From contig CAVRTQ010000016.1 in NCBI GenBank assembly GCA_963724195.1, positions 434,001 to 498,000 of the forward strand: DNA of 64,000 nt, in the 5' to 3' direction. The notes below the pieces were generated by a model that saw nothing but the letters and a program-made list of their open reading frames with translations, had not been told where the DNA came from and did not search any database. The DNA comes from Solirubrobacter sp963724195 (GTDB lineage Bacteria; Actinomycetota; Thermoleophilia; Solirubrobacterales; Solirubrobacteraceae). Both the position numbers and the translations under genes were made by a program. Positions 33,750 through 41,448 of this stretch are shown one piece after another. Positions within the stretch are counted from its first letter, which is position 1; each line of letters starts with the position of its first letter.

Positions 33750-34474
33750 TCCTCTACCCGGCGATCGACATCATGGAAGGCCAGGCCGTGCGCCTGGTCG
33801 AGGGGAAGTTCGAGGATTCCACGACCTACCACGACGAGCCGGTCGAGGCCGCCAAGGCCTGGCTGGACGCGGGCGCGCGCTACCTGCACGTGGTCGATCT
33901 GGACGGGGCCCGCTCGGGCTCGCCCAAGTCGCTCGAGCACCTGCGCCGGATCGTCTCCGAGACCGGCATCCCGGTCCAGTACGGCGGTGGCCTGCGGACG
34001 GTCGACAACGTCCGTGACGCGCTGCGCGCCGGCGCCGAGCGCGCCGTCATCGGCACGGCCGCGTTCCGCGACATCGACTTCCTCGACGACGTCATCACCC
34101 AGTACGGCCCGCGGATCATGATCGCCGTGGACGTCAAGGACGGGATGATCGCCACCGAAGGCTGGACCCAGACCACGTCCCTGCCGGTCGTCGACGCCAT
34201 CCAGCGCCTGACGAGCCGCGGCGTGCGCTCGTTCATCTACACGGACGTGTCGCGCGACGGCAAGCTCACCGGCCCCGACCTGGACGGGGTCTGCAAGGTC
34301 GCCGACGCCGTGCGCGGGCGCTTCATCTACTCCGGCGGGATCGGGTCGCTGGACGACCTGCGCGCGCTGGCGAAGCTCCGGCAGGTGAACCTGTCCGGCG
34401 TGATCGCCGGCAAGTCGCTCTACGAGAAGAAGTTCACGGTCGCCGAGGGCCAGGCGGCCCTGGACGGCAAGTAG
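33746..34474 (+). CDS. hisA: Phosphoribosylformimino-5-aminoimidazole carboxamide ribotide isomerase
   Basis: TIM-barrel isomerase (242 aa) converting ProFAR to PRFAR. The catalytic Asp is in YPAIDIMEGQAVRL, the second in YTDVSRDGKLTG, and the phosphate loops QYGGGLR and SGGIGSLDDL are conserved. The related HisF follows after 4 nt. In some actinobacteria this enzyme is bifunctional with TrpF (PriA). That is possible here, but it cannot be decided by eye. Confidence 0.94.
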   Translation: MILYPAIDIMEGQAVRLVEGKFEDSTTYHDEPVEAAKAWLDAGARYLHVVDLDGARSGSPKSLEHLRRIVSETGIPVQYGGGLRTVDNVRDALRAGAERAVIGTAAFRDIDFLDDVITQYGPRIMIAVDVKDGMIATEGWTQTTSLPVVDAIQRLTSRGVRSFIYTDVSRDGKLTGPDLDGVCKVADAVRGRFIYSGGIGSLDDLRALAKLRQVNLSGVIAGKSLYEKKFTVAEGQAALDGK

Positions 34475-34478
34475 GCCC

Positions 34479-35249
34479 GTGCACTACAAGCGCGTCATCC
34501 CCTGCATGGACGTGGACAACGGCCGCGTCGTCAAGGGCACCAAGTTCATCGACATCCGGGACGCCGGCGATCCGGTCGAGCTCGCCGCGCACTACGACGC
34601 GCAGGGCGCCGACGAGCTGATCTTCCTCGACATCACGGCCACGTCCGACAAGCGGGCGACCGTGGTGGAGCTGGCGAGAAGAGCCGCTGACGACGTGTTC
34701 GTGCCGTTCACGATCGGCGGCGGCGTGCGGCAGGTGCAGGACGCGCACGACGTGCTCGACGCGGGCGCGGACAAGGTCGCCATCAACTCCGCCGCGCTCG
34801 CGCGGCCCGAACTCATCGACGAGCTCGCGAACGTGTTCGGCGCGCAGTGCGTGGTGCTGGCGATCGACGCCAAGCGGCGCCCCGACGGCTCCTACGAGGC
34901 GTACGTCGCCGGTGGGCGCACGCCGACCGGCAAGGACGCGATCGAGTGGGCGCGTGAGGGCGTCGAGCGGGGCGCGGGGGAGATCCTGCTCACCTCGATG
35001 GACCGCGACGGCACCCAGGACGGCTACGAGCTGCGCCTCACGAACCGGATCGCGAACGCGGTGGACGTGCCCGTGATCGCCTCAGGCGGCGCCGGGCACC
35101 CGCAGGATCTGATCGACGGGCTCACCGTCGGCGCGGACGCCGTCCTGTGTGCCTCGATCTTCCACTACGGCTCCTACCGCATCCCGGAGGTCAAGGAAGC
35201 CCTGCAAGCCGCAGGCTTCCCCATGCGGCCTATCTCCCAGAGGGCCTAA
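34479..35249 (+). CDS. hisF: Imidazole glycerol phosphate synthase, cyclase subunit
   Basis: TIM-barrel cyclase (256 aa) working with HisH to make imidazole glycerol phosphate and AICAR. The catalytic Asp residues occur in IPCMDVDNGRVVKG and LLTSMDRDGTQDGYE; phosphate-binding TIGGGVR and ASGGAGHP are intact. It closes the his operon (hisI, hisE and hisC are not nearby) and overlaps the 3' end of the convergent PQQ-repeat gene by 20 bp. Confidence 0.96.
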   Translation: MHYKRVIPCMDVDNGRVVKGTKFIDIRDAGDPVELAAHYDAQGADELIFLDITATSDKRATVVELARRAADDVFVPFTIGGGVRQVQDAHDVLDAGADKVAINSAALARPELIDELANVFGAQCVVLAIDAKRRPDGSYEAYVAGGRTPTGKDAIEWAREGVERGAGEILLTSMDRDGTQDGYELRLTNRIANAVDVPVIASGGAGHPQDLIDGLTVGADAVLCASIFHYGSYRIPEVKEALQAAGFPMRPISQRA

Positions 35250-36534
35250 GCGCGTACAGCGACGAGTAGCCGGTCAGGAAGATCGTCCGGCCGTCGCTGA
35301 TCACCGGGTTGAACGCCCCGCGGCCCATCGAGAAGACCTTGCGGCCGGTCCGGACGCCCAGGCCGGTCGTCGTCTTCTTGCCCCAGTTCGAGTAGTAGAC
35401 GATGTCACCCACGACGGTCGCGCCGCCGCTGATCTTCCCGCCTTCCTTGCGCGCCCACAGCTGCTTGCCGTTGCGCGCGTCGACGGCGTAGAACGTGCCG
35501 TCGTAGGAACCGAAGAAGACGGTCGGCTTGCCGCCGGGCATCTGGGCGACGGCGGGCGAGGAGTAGACGTAGGAGCCGGTGCCCTTCGTCCACGCGAGCT
35601 TGCCGTTGGCGGACGAGAACGAGTACATGCGCCCGTCGGTGTTGCCCAGGTACACGCGGCCGAACGCGACGGCGGGCGTGGAGTAGAACTGGCCCGAGCC
35701 GAGCCCGAACTTCGCGCCGCGCGTGGTCGAGGTCCACACCGGGCGGCCGCTGGGCTGGCTGATCGCGTAGACGCGGCCCTTGTAGTCGCCGAAGAACAGC
35801 TTGCCGTTGGCCAGCGCCAGCCCCGCCTTCACCGCGCCCGACGCCTTGTAGGTCCAGCGCACGGCGCCGTCGCCGGCGCGCAGGTTGTAGATCGTCCCGT
35901 TCTCGGACCCGAAGTACACGCGGTCGCCGTCGAACACGGGTGACGATTCGGTCCGCGAGGGCAGCAGGCGCTTCCACAGGATCTTCCCGTCCTTGGCCCG
36001 CAGCGCGTAGACCGCGCCCGGCTTGCCCTTCCCGCGCTCGAGCACCGTCGCGAAGATGCGCCCGTTGCCGTAGGCGGGCGTGGACGCGGCCAGATGGCCG
36101 ATCTTGCGCTTCCAGACGGCCTTGCCGGTGCGCTTGTCGATCGCGTGCAGCGCCGCGTTGTTCTTGAGCAGGAACAACTTGCCCTCGGCCATCGAGGGCG
36201 AGAACTCGAGCAGCACCGACCCCGTGTAGCTCCAGGGGCGCCAGAACGGCGGCCGCAGCAGCTTGGAGGCGGGCAGGAACTTGCGGCGGTCCTTCGAGTA
36301 GCCGTAGTTCGCCCACACGAAGTTGCGCAGGGGGTCCTCCGCCTTGGACTCAGCCGGCGGCTCGGTCGGGATCGCCGTCGGGACCGCGGTGACCGTCGGC
36401 TCTTCCTCGAACGCGACGTCCTCGTTGTTGACGTCTGCGGGTGGGCGCGTGAGGGCGAACACGGCGCCCCCGGCGACGAGCGCGAGGACCACTGCGGCGG
36501 CGGCACCCAGGATCCACTTCTTCCTGGCCGTCAT
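35230..36534 (-). CDS. Membrane-anchored PQQ-like beta-propeller repeat protein
   Basis: A 434-residue protein. A short basic N-terminus and one hydrophobic helix (about residues 7-28) act as an uncleaved anchor or signal. A Pro/Glu/Thr linker (to about 65) leads to a beta-propeller of PQQ/Kelch-like blades (GKLFLLKNNAALHAIDKRTG, GRVYLGNTDGRMYSFSSANG, repeated about seven times). Such domains bind surface proteins or cofactors outside the cell. It resembles BamB-like repeat proteins in fold, but the outer-membrane role would not apply to an actinobacterium. Divergent from the CCA-transferase-like gene. Confidence 0.82.
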   Translation of the reverse strand: MTARKKWILGAAAAVVLALVAGGAVFALTRPPADVNNEDVAFEEEPTVTAVPTAIPTEPPAESKAEDPLRNFVWANYGYSKDRRKFLPASKLLRPPFWRPWSYTGSVLLEFSPSMAEGKLFLLKNNAALHAIDKRTGKAVWKRKIGHLAASTPAYGNGRIFATVLERGKGKPGAVYALRAKDGKILWKRLLPSRTESSPVFDGDRVYFGSENGTIYNLRAGDGAVRWTYKASGAVKAGLALANGKLFFGDYKGRVYAISQPSGRPVWTSTTRGAKFGLGSGQFYSTPAVAFGRVYLGNTDGRMYSFSSANGKLAWTKGTGSYVYSSPAVAQMPGGKPTVFFGSYDGTFYAVDARNGKQLWARKEGGKISGGATVVGDIVYYSNWGKKTTTGLGVRTGRKVFSMGRGAFNPVISDGRTIFLTGYSSLYALRPSGR

Positions 36535-36569
36535 CGGCGAAGCAGGGTAGTCGGGCCGCTTAACGGAAC

Positions 36570-37509
36570 ATGTGGGGCATGGACGCGTTCGAAGCGCTGC
36601 GAGATGAGCCGGGGGTCTACCTGGTGGGCGGCGCGGTGCGCGACCAGCGGCTCGGCCGGACGCCGAAGGAGCTGGACTTCGTGGTCGAAGGTGACGGGAT
36701 CGCGGTCGCGCGCCGTGCGGCCGAGAAGCTCGACGCCGCGCTGACCGTGCACGAGCGCTTCGGCACCGCGACGGTGCGCACGCCCACCGACGCGTTCGAC
36801 ATCGCGAGCGCCCGCACGGAGACCTACGAGCGCCCCGGCGCGTTGCCGACGGTGCAGTTCGGCGCGACGATCGAGCAGGACCTCGCCCGGCGCGACTTCA
36901 CGATCAACGCCATGGCCATCGGGCTCGACGGGCGCGAGGTGGAGTGGCCGGGGGCGCAGGACGACCTGCGGGCCAAGCTCCTGCGGGTGCTGCACGACCG
37001 CTCCTTCATCGACGACCCCACGCGCATGCTGCGGCTGGTCCGGTATGCGGAGCGCCTGGGGTTCGCGCCCGACCCGCACACGGCGACGCTGGTCGATCAC
37101 GCCCTGCTCGCGACGATCACGCAGGACCGCGTGAACCGCGAGATCCGGTTGCTGCTCGCCGAGGCGCCGGCGTTGCTGGCCGAGTACGGCCCCCTGTCGG
37201 ACGCGCCTGAGATCACTGCCGCGGTGAAGCTCCACACCCATACCGACGTCCCGGACGTGGACCTGTGGCGGCTCTTGCGGCGCGAGCCTCCGGAGGTGAT
37301 CGAGCTGCTCGTTGCGGCGGGCAACGAAGGCGCGCGTCGCTGGCGCGACGACGTGAGCGCCCGCCGGCTGCAGATCGGCGGGCGCGACCTGATCCAGCGC
37401 GGGCTCACGGGGCGCCGCGATCGGCGCCGGGCTCGAGCGCGCGACGGTCGCGATGCTCGAAGGGCGAGCGCCCGATCGCGAAGCACAGCTCGATGCTGCG
37501 CTTTCCTAA
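36570..37509 (+). CDS. CCA tRNA nucleotidyltransferase/poly(A) polymerase family protein, frameshifted near the end
   Basis: Class II nucleotidyltransferase. The head domain has GGAVRDQRLG and the metal aspartates in ELDFVVEGD, then RRDFTINAMA and the flexible-loop DDPTRMLRLVRYAERLGF. One extra C at 37413 pushes the frame away; omitting it gives AAIGAGLERATVAMLEGRAP and a TAA at 37507-37509, about 312 residues. That TAA is the start of palindromic repeat copy 2. Without correction the frame runs to 37538 through the repeat. It is shorter than most CCA-adding enzymes (about 400-480 aa), so the exact substrate is uncertain. Confidence 0.82.
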
Positions 37510-37529
37510 AGAGGGACAGTCCCTCTTTA
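37507..37529. repeat. Dispersed 23-bp palindrome, copy 2
   Basis: Identical to copy 1: TAAAGAGGGAC / GTCCCTCTTTA around A. The leading TAA ends the corrected CCA-transferase frame, and YggS starts 22 bp later. Confidence 0.92.
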
Positions 37530-37551
37530 TGTTCGTAGGCTGTGCGGTGAA

Positions 37552-38199
37552 ATGCCGCGCCAGTTCACCGGCCTCGACGCCGCACGCATCCGCGCCAACC
37601 TCGATCGGATCAAGAGCGAGATCGCGGATGCGGGCCGCGACCCGGCCGAGGTGGACATCCTCGCCGCGGTCAAGTACGTGCCGCTGGAGGAGATCGGGAC
37701 GTTGGCCGAGGCGGGGCTCACGCTGCTGGGCGAGAACCGTGCGCAGGAGCTGGAGGAGAAGGCGAGCCGGTTCCCGGACTTCCGCTGGCACTTCATCGGC
37801 CAGCTCCAGTCCCGCAAGGTCAAGTCGATCCTGCCGCACGCGACGCTGATCCACTCCGTCGCGTCGGAGTCGGCGCTGCGCCAACTCGCCACGCACGGCA
37901 CGCCCGAGACCGAGATCCTGCTCGAGGTCAACGTCGCGGGGGAGGAGGGCAAGGCCGGCATCGCGCCCGACGAGCTCCCGCGGTATCTCGAACAGGCCGC
38001 GGTCAACGTCGTGGGACTGATGACGATGCCGCCGTTCGCCGCGGATCCGGAGACGTCGCGCCCGCACTTCGCGGCGTTGCGCGAGCTCGCGCAGGCCCAT
38101 GGACTCGAGCATCTGAGCATGGGCACGAGCCAGGATTTCGCGGTCGCTGCAGCGGAAGGTGCAACCATTGTGCGGATCGGCACGTCCCTGTACACCTAG
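37552..38199 (+). CDS. YggS family pyridoxal phosphate homeostasis protein
   Basis: A PLP-binding single-domain protein (215 aa) of the YggS/PLPBP family, involved in vitamin B6 homeostasis. It has no known enzymatic reaction. PLP lysine is Lys41 in LAAVKYVP; the phosphate site appears as SMGTSQDF and VRIGTSLYT at the C-terminus. It opens the division-linked cluster YggS-SepF-ProC-YggT-LspA-RluD, common downstream of ftsZ in Gram-positive bacteria. Confidence 0.92.
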   Translation: MPRQFTGLDAARIRANLDRIKSEIADAGRDPAEVDILAAVKYVPLEEIGTLAEAGLTLLGENRAQELEEKASRFPDFRWHFIGQLQSRKVKSILPHATLIHSVASESALRQLATHGTPETEILLEVNVAGEEGKAGIAPDELPRYLEQAAVNVVGLMTMPPFAADPETSRPHFAALRELAQAHGLEHLSMGTSQDFAVAAAEGATIVRIGTSLYT

Positions 38200-38244
38200 G
38201 ATTGCAGGGAAAGCGGCTTGCGCCGCGAACCGACCTCCCGACCC

Positions 38245-38805
38245 GTGAGCAACTCCTTCCGCAAAGTTCTTGTGTACTTCGGCCTCGCTGAGGACCGGGA
38301 GTACTACGACGACGACGAGCCTGAAATCCAGGAGCGCGACCGCGAGCCCGAACGTGAGCTCGAGAGCCGCTACCAGGAACGGCCGAACGTCCGCCGGCTG
38401 TCTTCGCGCCGCCGCCGCGACGAGATCGACGACATCTTCGGCGACGACTCGCCGTCCGAGCGCCGGACCACCCAGCTGCGCAGTGTGGGAGGAGCGACCG
38501 CGCCACGGACCGCCAACGGCCGCGGGGAGGTCCGCGTGCATCTCGTGGTGCCCAAGTCGTTCAACGACGCTCAGGACGTCGCCGACAAGTTCAAGGAAGC
38601 GATCCCGGTGATCGTCAACCTCCAGGGCGCGGACCCCAACCTGTCCGTGCGCTTCGTCGATTTCGTGTCCGGCCTCACCTACGCGCTCGACGGCGGGATG
38701 CAGCGGATCGCCAACAAGGTGTTCCTGCTCACCCCGCGCAACGTCGAGGTGTCGGCGGAGGAGCGGGCGGCGTTGATCGAAAAGGGCTTTTTCAACCAGT
38801 CCTAG
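38245..38805 (+). CDS. sepF: Cell division protein SepF
   Basis: FtsZ-binding membrane anchor (186 aa from GTG 38245). The N-terminal amphipathic segment NSFRKVLVYFGLAED inserts in the membrane. A charged linker (about 20-85, many Asp/Glu/Arg) follows, and then the globular SepF fold (VHLVVPKSFNDAQDVADKFK to VFLLTPRNVEVSAEE). A TTG at 38218, with an AGGGAAAG ribosome site, would add nine residues and cannot be excluded; family alignment favours the GTG. Its neighbours YggS and YggT support the call. Confidence 0.9.
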   Translation: MSNSFRKVLVYFGLAEDREYYDDDEPEIQERDREPERELESRYQERPNVRRLSSRRRRDEIDDIFGDDSPSERRTTQLRSVGGATAPRTANGRGEVRVHLVVPKSFNDAQDVADKFKEAIPVIVNLQGADPNLSVRFVDFVSGLTYALDGGMQRIANKVFLLTPRNVEVSAEERAALIEKGFFNQS

Positions 38806-38811
38806 GGGTGA

Positions 38812-38850
38812 CCGCCCGCCGGACGCTCCGACACGTTTTCCGGCGGGCGG
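38812..38850 (+). terminator. Large hairpin between sepF and proC
   Basis: A 12-bp perfect stem (38812-38823 CCGCCCGCCGGA with 38839-38850) and a 15-nt loop begin 7 bp after the sepF stop. It may be a partial terminator or a processing site. It also argues against a proC start at GTG 38808, which would lie under it. Confidence 0.55.
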
Positions 38851-38861
38851 GCGGGCCCCCG

Positions 38862-39608
38862 ATGTCATCCTCCCGCCGCATGCAGGTCGGATTCATCGGA
38901 GCAGGGAACATGGCGAGCGCGCTGGCGCGCGGCTGGGGCGATCCCGTCCTGGCCAGCGACAGCGGCTCCGGCCGCGCGGCGGCGCTCGTGGCCGAGCTCG
39001 GCGGGGAGGCGCTCTCCAACGCCGAGGTGTTCGCCCGCGCCGACGTCGTGATCCTCGCGCACAAGCCGTACCAGCTCGCAGCGGTGGCCGGTCCGATCAG
39101 CACGGACAAGCTGATCGTCTCGATCCTGGGCGGCACGCCGGTCGCGGAGCTCGAGGCCGCCTACCCGGATGCGCCGGTGATCCGGGTGGAGCCGAACGTC
39201 GCCACCGCGGTGCGGGCCGGCGTGACCTTGTTCGCGGCCTCAGAGCGACCCGAGGCCGAGGTCGCGCGGGCGCTCTTCGAGCGCGTCGGCAAGGTCGTCG
39301 AGCTGCCCGAGCACCTGATCGACGTGGCCGGAGCCGTCTCCGGCGTCGGGCCCGCCTACTGGGCGCTGATCGCCGAGGCGTGGGCCGACTCCGCCATCCG
39401 TCACGGCATCCCGGCACCCCTAGCCGCCACACTGGTGGCTGAGACCATGGCCGGAACCGCCGCACTGCTCACCCAGACCGACACGCTCACCCTCCGCCGC
39501 GGGGTCACCTCGCCCGGCGGGTCGACGGCGCGTGGGCTGGCGGCACTCGAGCGCGGCGGGGTGCGCAGGGCCCTGGCCGAGGCAATGGACGACGTGGTGG
39601 GAGGCTGA
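38862..39608 (+). CDS. proC: Pyrroline-5-carboxylate reductase
   Basis: Last step of proline synthesis, NAD(P)H-dependent (248 aa from ATG 38862; ATG 38880 is the alternative and starts right at the core). The Rossmann loop MQVGFIGAGNMASAL and the C-terminal signature LRRGVTSPGGSTARGLAAL are intact. It sits inside the division cluster, as in many actinobacteria, and YggT follows after 2 bp. Confidence 0.93.
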   Translation: MSSSRRMQVGFIGAGNMASALARGWGDPVLASDSGSGRAAALVAELGGEALSNAEVFARADVVILAHKPYQLAAVAGPISTDKLIVSILGGTPVAELEAAYPDAPVIRVEPNVATAVRAGVTLFAASERPEAEVARALFERVGKVVELPEHLIDVAGAVSGVGPAYWALIAEAWADSAIRHGIPAPLAATLVAETMAGTAALLTQTDTLTLRRGVTSPGGSTARGLAALERGGVRRALAEAMDDVVGG

Positions 39609-39610
39609 CG

Positions 39611-39895
39611 GTGCGCAACCAGATCGCGGACTTCGTGGCGGCATTGGTCGGCGTCTACACGCTGATCATCTTCGCCTCGATCATCGTGTCGTGGCTGTTC
39701 TCCTTCGGCGTGCGCGTGCCGTACTCGCGCCCGCTCAACGCCGTCTTCGACTTCCTGCGCGACGTCACGAATCCCTACCTGCGGATCTTCCGCCGGCTCG
39801 GCCTGCAGTTCGGGCCGATCGACTTCAGCCCGATCGTCGCGATCCTCGTCCTGACGATCGGCGGTCGCGTGCTGGTCAGCCTCATACGCGGATGA
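39611..39895 (+). CDS. YggT family membrane protein
   Basis: A 94-residue protein with two membrane helices (about 10-31 and 74-92) and the family segment FDFLRDVTNPYLRIFRR between them. It is linked to cell envelope or division by its constant neighbourhood, but has no proven activity. TGA overlaps the lspA ATG. Confidence 0.88.
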   Translation: MRNQIADFVAALVGVYTLIIFASIIVSWLFSFGVRVPYSRPLNAVFDFLRDVTNPYLRIFRRLGLQFGPIDFSPIVAILVLTIGGRVLVSLIRG

Positions 39896-40341
39896 GTGCC
39901 CGCCGCACGGTCCTGCGCACCGCGCTCGTCGCGGTGGCGGTGATCTTCGCCGATCAGCTGACCAAGGCGATCGTCCGCGCGGAGATCTCGCGCTTCGAGC
40001 AGGTCGAGCTGATCCTCGGGATCAAGCTCGTCCACACGCGCAACACGGGCGTGGCCTTCAGCATGCTCTCGGGCGGCGGGCCGATCGTCGTGATCGTGGC
40101 CTGCATCGCGCTCGCCGCGCTGCTCATCTTCTTCATCACGCATCTGAAGACGCGCCTGATCTGGCTGCCCGTCGGGATGCTGCTCGGCGGCGCGGCGGGC
40201 AACCTGATCGACCGGGTGAGGATCGGTGCGGTCACCGACTTCGTGAAGCTCCCGCACTGGCCGGCGTTCAACGTGGCCGACATCGCCGTCACGTTCGGCG
40301 TGCTGATCCTGATCTTCGTCCTGGAGAAATACGCCAAGTGA
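39892..40341 (+). CDS. lspA: Lipoprotein signal peptidase
   Basis: Aspartyl protease (149 aa) with four membrane helices that cleaves the signal peptide of prolipoproteins. The catalytic aspartates are in AGNLIDRVRIGAVTDFV and FNVADIAVT; the N-terminal DQLTKAIV motif is present. Coupled by 4-nt overlaps to YggT and RluD. Confidence 0.95.
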   Translation: MSARRTVLRTALVAVAVIFADQLTKAIVRAEISRFEQVELILGIKLVHTRNTGVAFSMLSGGGPIVVIVACIALAALLIFFITHLKTRLIWLPVGMLLGGAAGNLIDRVRIGAVTDFVKLPHWPAFNVADIAVTFGVLILIFVLEKYAK

Positions 40342-41240
40342 TCATCGAAGTCCCTGCGGAGGCCGCCGGCGAGCGGCTCGACGTCTTCCTGGCCGAGGCG
40401 ACCGGCTCGCGGTCGAAGGCCGTGAAGCTGATCGAGGCCGGCCGCGTGCACGTGGACGGCAAGCCCCGGCAGAAGCGCTACGCGCTCCTGGGCGGCGAGA
40501 CGATCGAGTTCACCACCCTGGCGGAGCCCGAGCGCGAACCGGTGCCGCCGGCGCAGTTCGAGATCGCCTACGAGGACGACCGCCTGATCGTGGTCAACAA
40601 GCCCGCCGGTGTGGTCGTCCACCCAGGCGTGGGCAACCGCGACGGGACGCTCGTGCAGGCGCTGGCGGGCCGCGTCGCGGGCGGGAACGATCCCGACCGG
40701 CCGGGCGTCGTGCACCGGCTGGACCGCGACACCTCGGGCCTGCTCCTGCTCGCCCGCGATGAGCAGACGATGTTCGCCCTGCAGGAAGCGCTGCGCCGGC
40801 GCGACATCACCCGCGAGTACGTCGCGCTCGTCGAGGGCCGCCCGCCCGCCAAGCGCGGCACGATCGACGCGCCGCTCGGCCGCGACCGAAGGGTGCGTAC
40901 CCGGATGAGCACCGACACCGACGATCCGCACGAGGCGATCACGCACTTCGAGATGGAGCGCACGTTCGACAACGACACGCTCCTGCGGGTCACCTTGGAG
41001 ACCGGGCGCACGCACCAGATCCGCGCCCACTTGTTGGCGATCGGACATCCCGTCGCGGGCGACCCGGAGTACGGCCACGCGGGCAGGCACGGGCTTTCCC
41101 GGCAGTTCCTGCACGCGCAACGACTGGCGTTCAATCATCCCGAGACCGGGGCACCCATGGAGCTGCGGGCGCCACTGCCGGAGGACCTGGTCAGGGCCCT
41201 CCGGCAGGCGTCAGGGGAACGAACAGACACGTCGGTGTAG
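40338..41240 (+). CDS. RluA/RluD family 23S rRNA pseudouridine synthase
   Basis: A 300-residue RNA modification enzyme. An S4 RNA-binding domain (about residues 10-75, ERLDVFLAEATGSRSKAVKL) precedes the catalytic domain, whose Asp129 lies in the signature HRLDRDTSGLLLLAR. RluD-type enzymes modify helix 69 of 23S rRNA. The gene pair lspA-rluD is widely conserved. The target position is inferred from that context. Confidence 0.92.
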   Translation: MIIEVPAEAAGERLDVFLAEATGSRSKAVKLIEAGRVHVDGKPRQKRYALLGGETIEFTTLAEPEREPVPPAQFEIAYEDDRLIVVNKPAGVVVHPGVGNRDGTLVQALAGRVAGGNDPDRPGVVHRLDRDTSGLLLLARDEQTMFALQEALRRRDITREYVALVEGRPPAKRGTIDAPLGRDRRVRTRMSTDTDDPHEAITHFEMERTFDNDTLLRVTLETGRTHQIRAHLLAIGHPVAGDPEYGHAGRHGLSRQFLHAQRLAFNHPETGAPMELRAPLPEDLVRALRQASGERTDTSV

Positions 41241-41295
41241 GGGAACCGAACCTGCTCGTCACAAGCCGTAACGCCGGCGTCCGCAGAAACTTTTC

Positions 41296-41301
41296 TAAAC
41301 T
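41296..41301 (+). promoter_or_regulatory. Putative -10 box of the rpsB operon
   Basis: TAAACT inside TTTTCTAAACTC, about 150 bp before rpsB. The same CTAAACT string precedes ispG and the rRNA operon. No good -35 is seen. A start here would leave a leader of about 140 nt. Confidence 0.4.
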
Positions 41302-41373
41302 CATCTCCGCACGTTCCCAACCCCGGGCAGTGAGCCTTCAGATAAGGCGCACATCCCGAGGCCGCGGTTCCTG

Positions 41374-41392
41374 CCCGGCAACCGATGCCGGG
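41374..41392 (+). promoter_or_regulatory. Hairpin in the rpsB 5' leader, possible r-protein S2 control element
   Basis: A 7-bp stem (CCCGGCA/TGCCGGG) with loop ACCGA, flanked by further complementary sequence (GGTTCCTGCC and GTTGCCCGGGACC). The ribosome site AAGGAG (41435-41440) is 8 nt before the ATG. Leaders of S2 operons are often autoregulatory. Here that is only a suggestion from structure and position. Confidence 0.35.
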
Positions 41393-41448
41393 TCCGCGCT
41401 CCTCGTTGCCCGGGACCTGTACTCACCGCGTACCAAGGAGCACCACCC

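Noticed and set aside
36570..37538. CCA-transferase gene ending at 37538 through the palindrome
   Set aside because: The tail after 37413 is Arg-rich out-of-frame sequence; the corrected frame gives a protein-like end at 37507.
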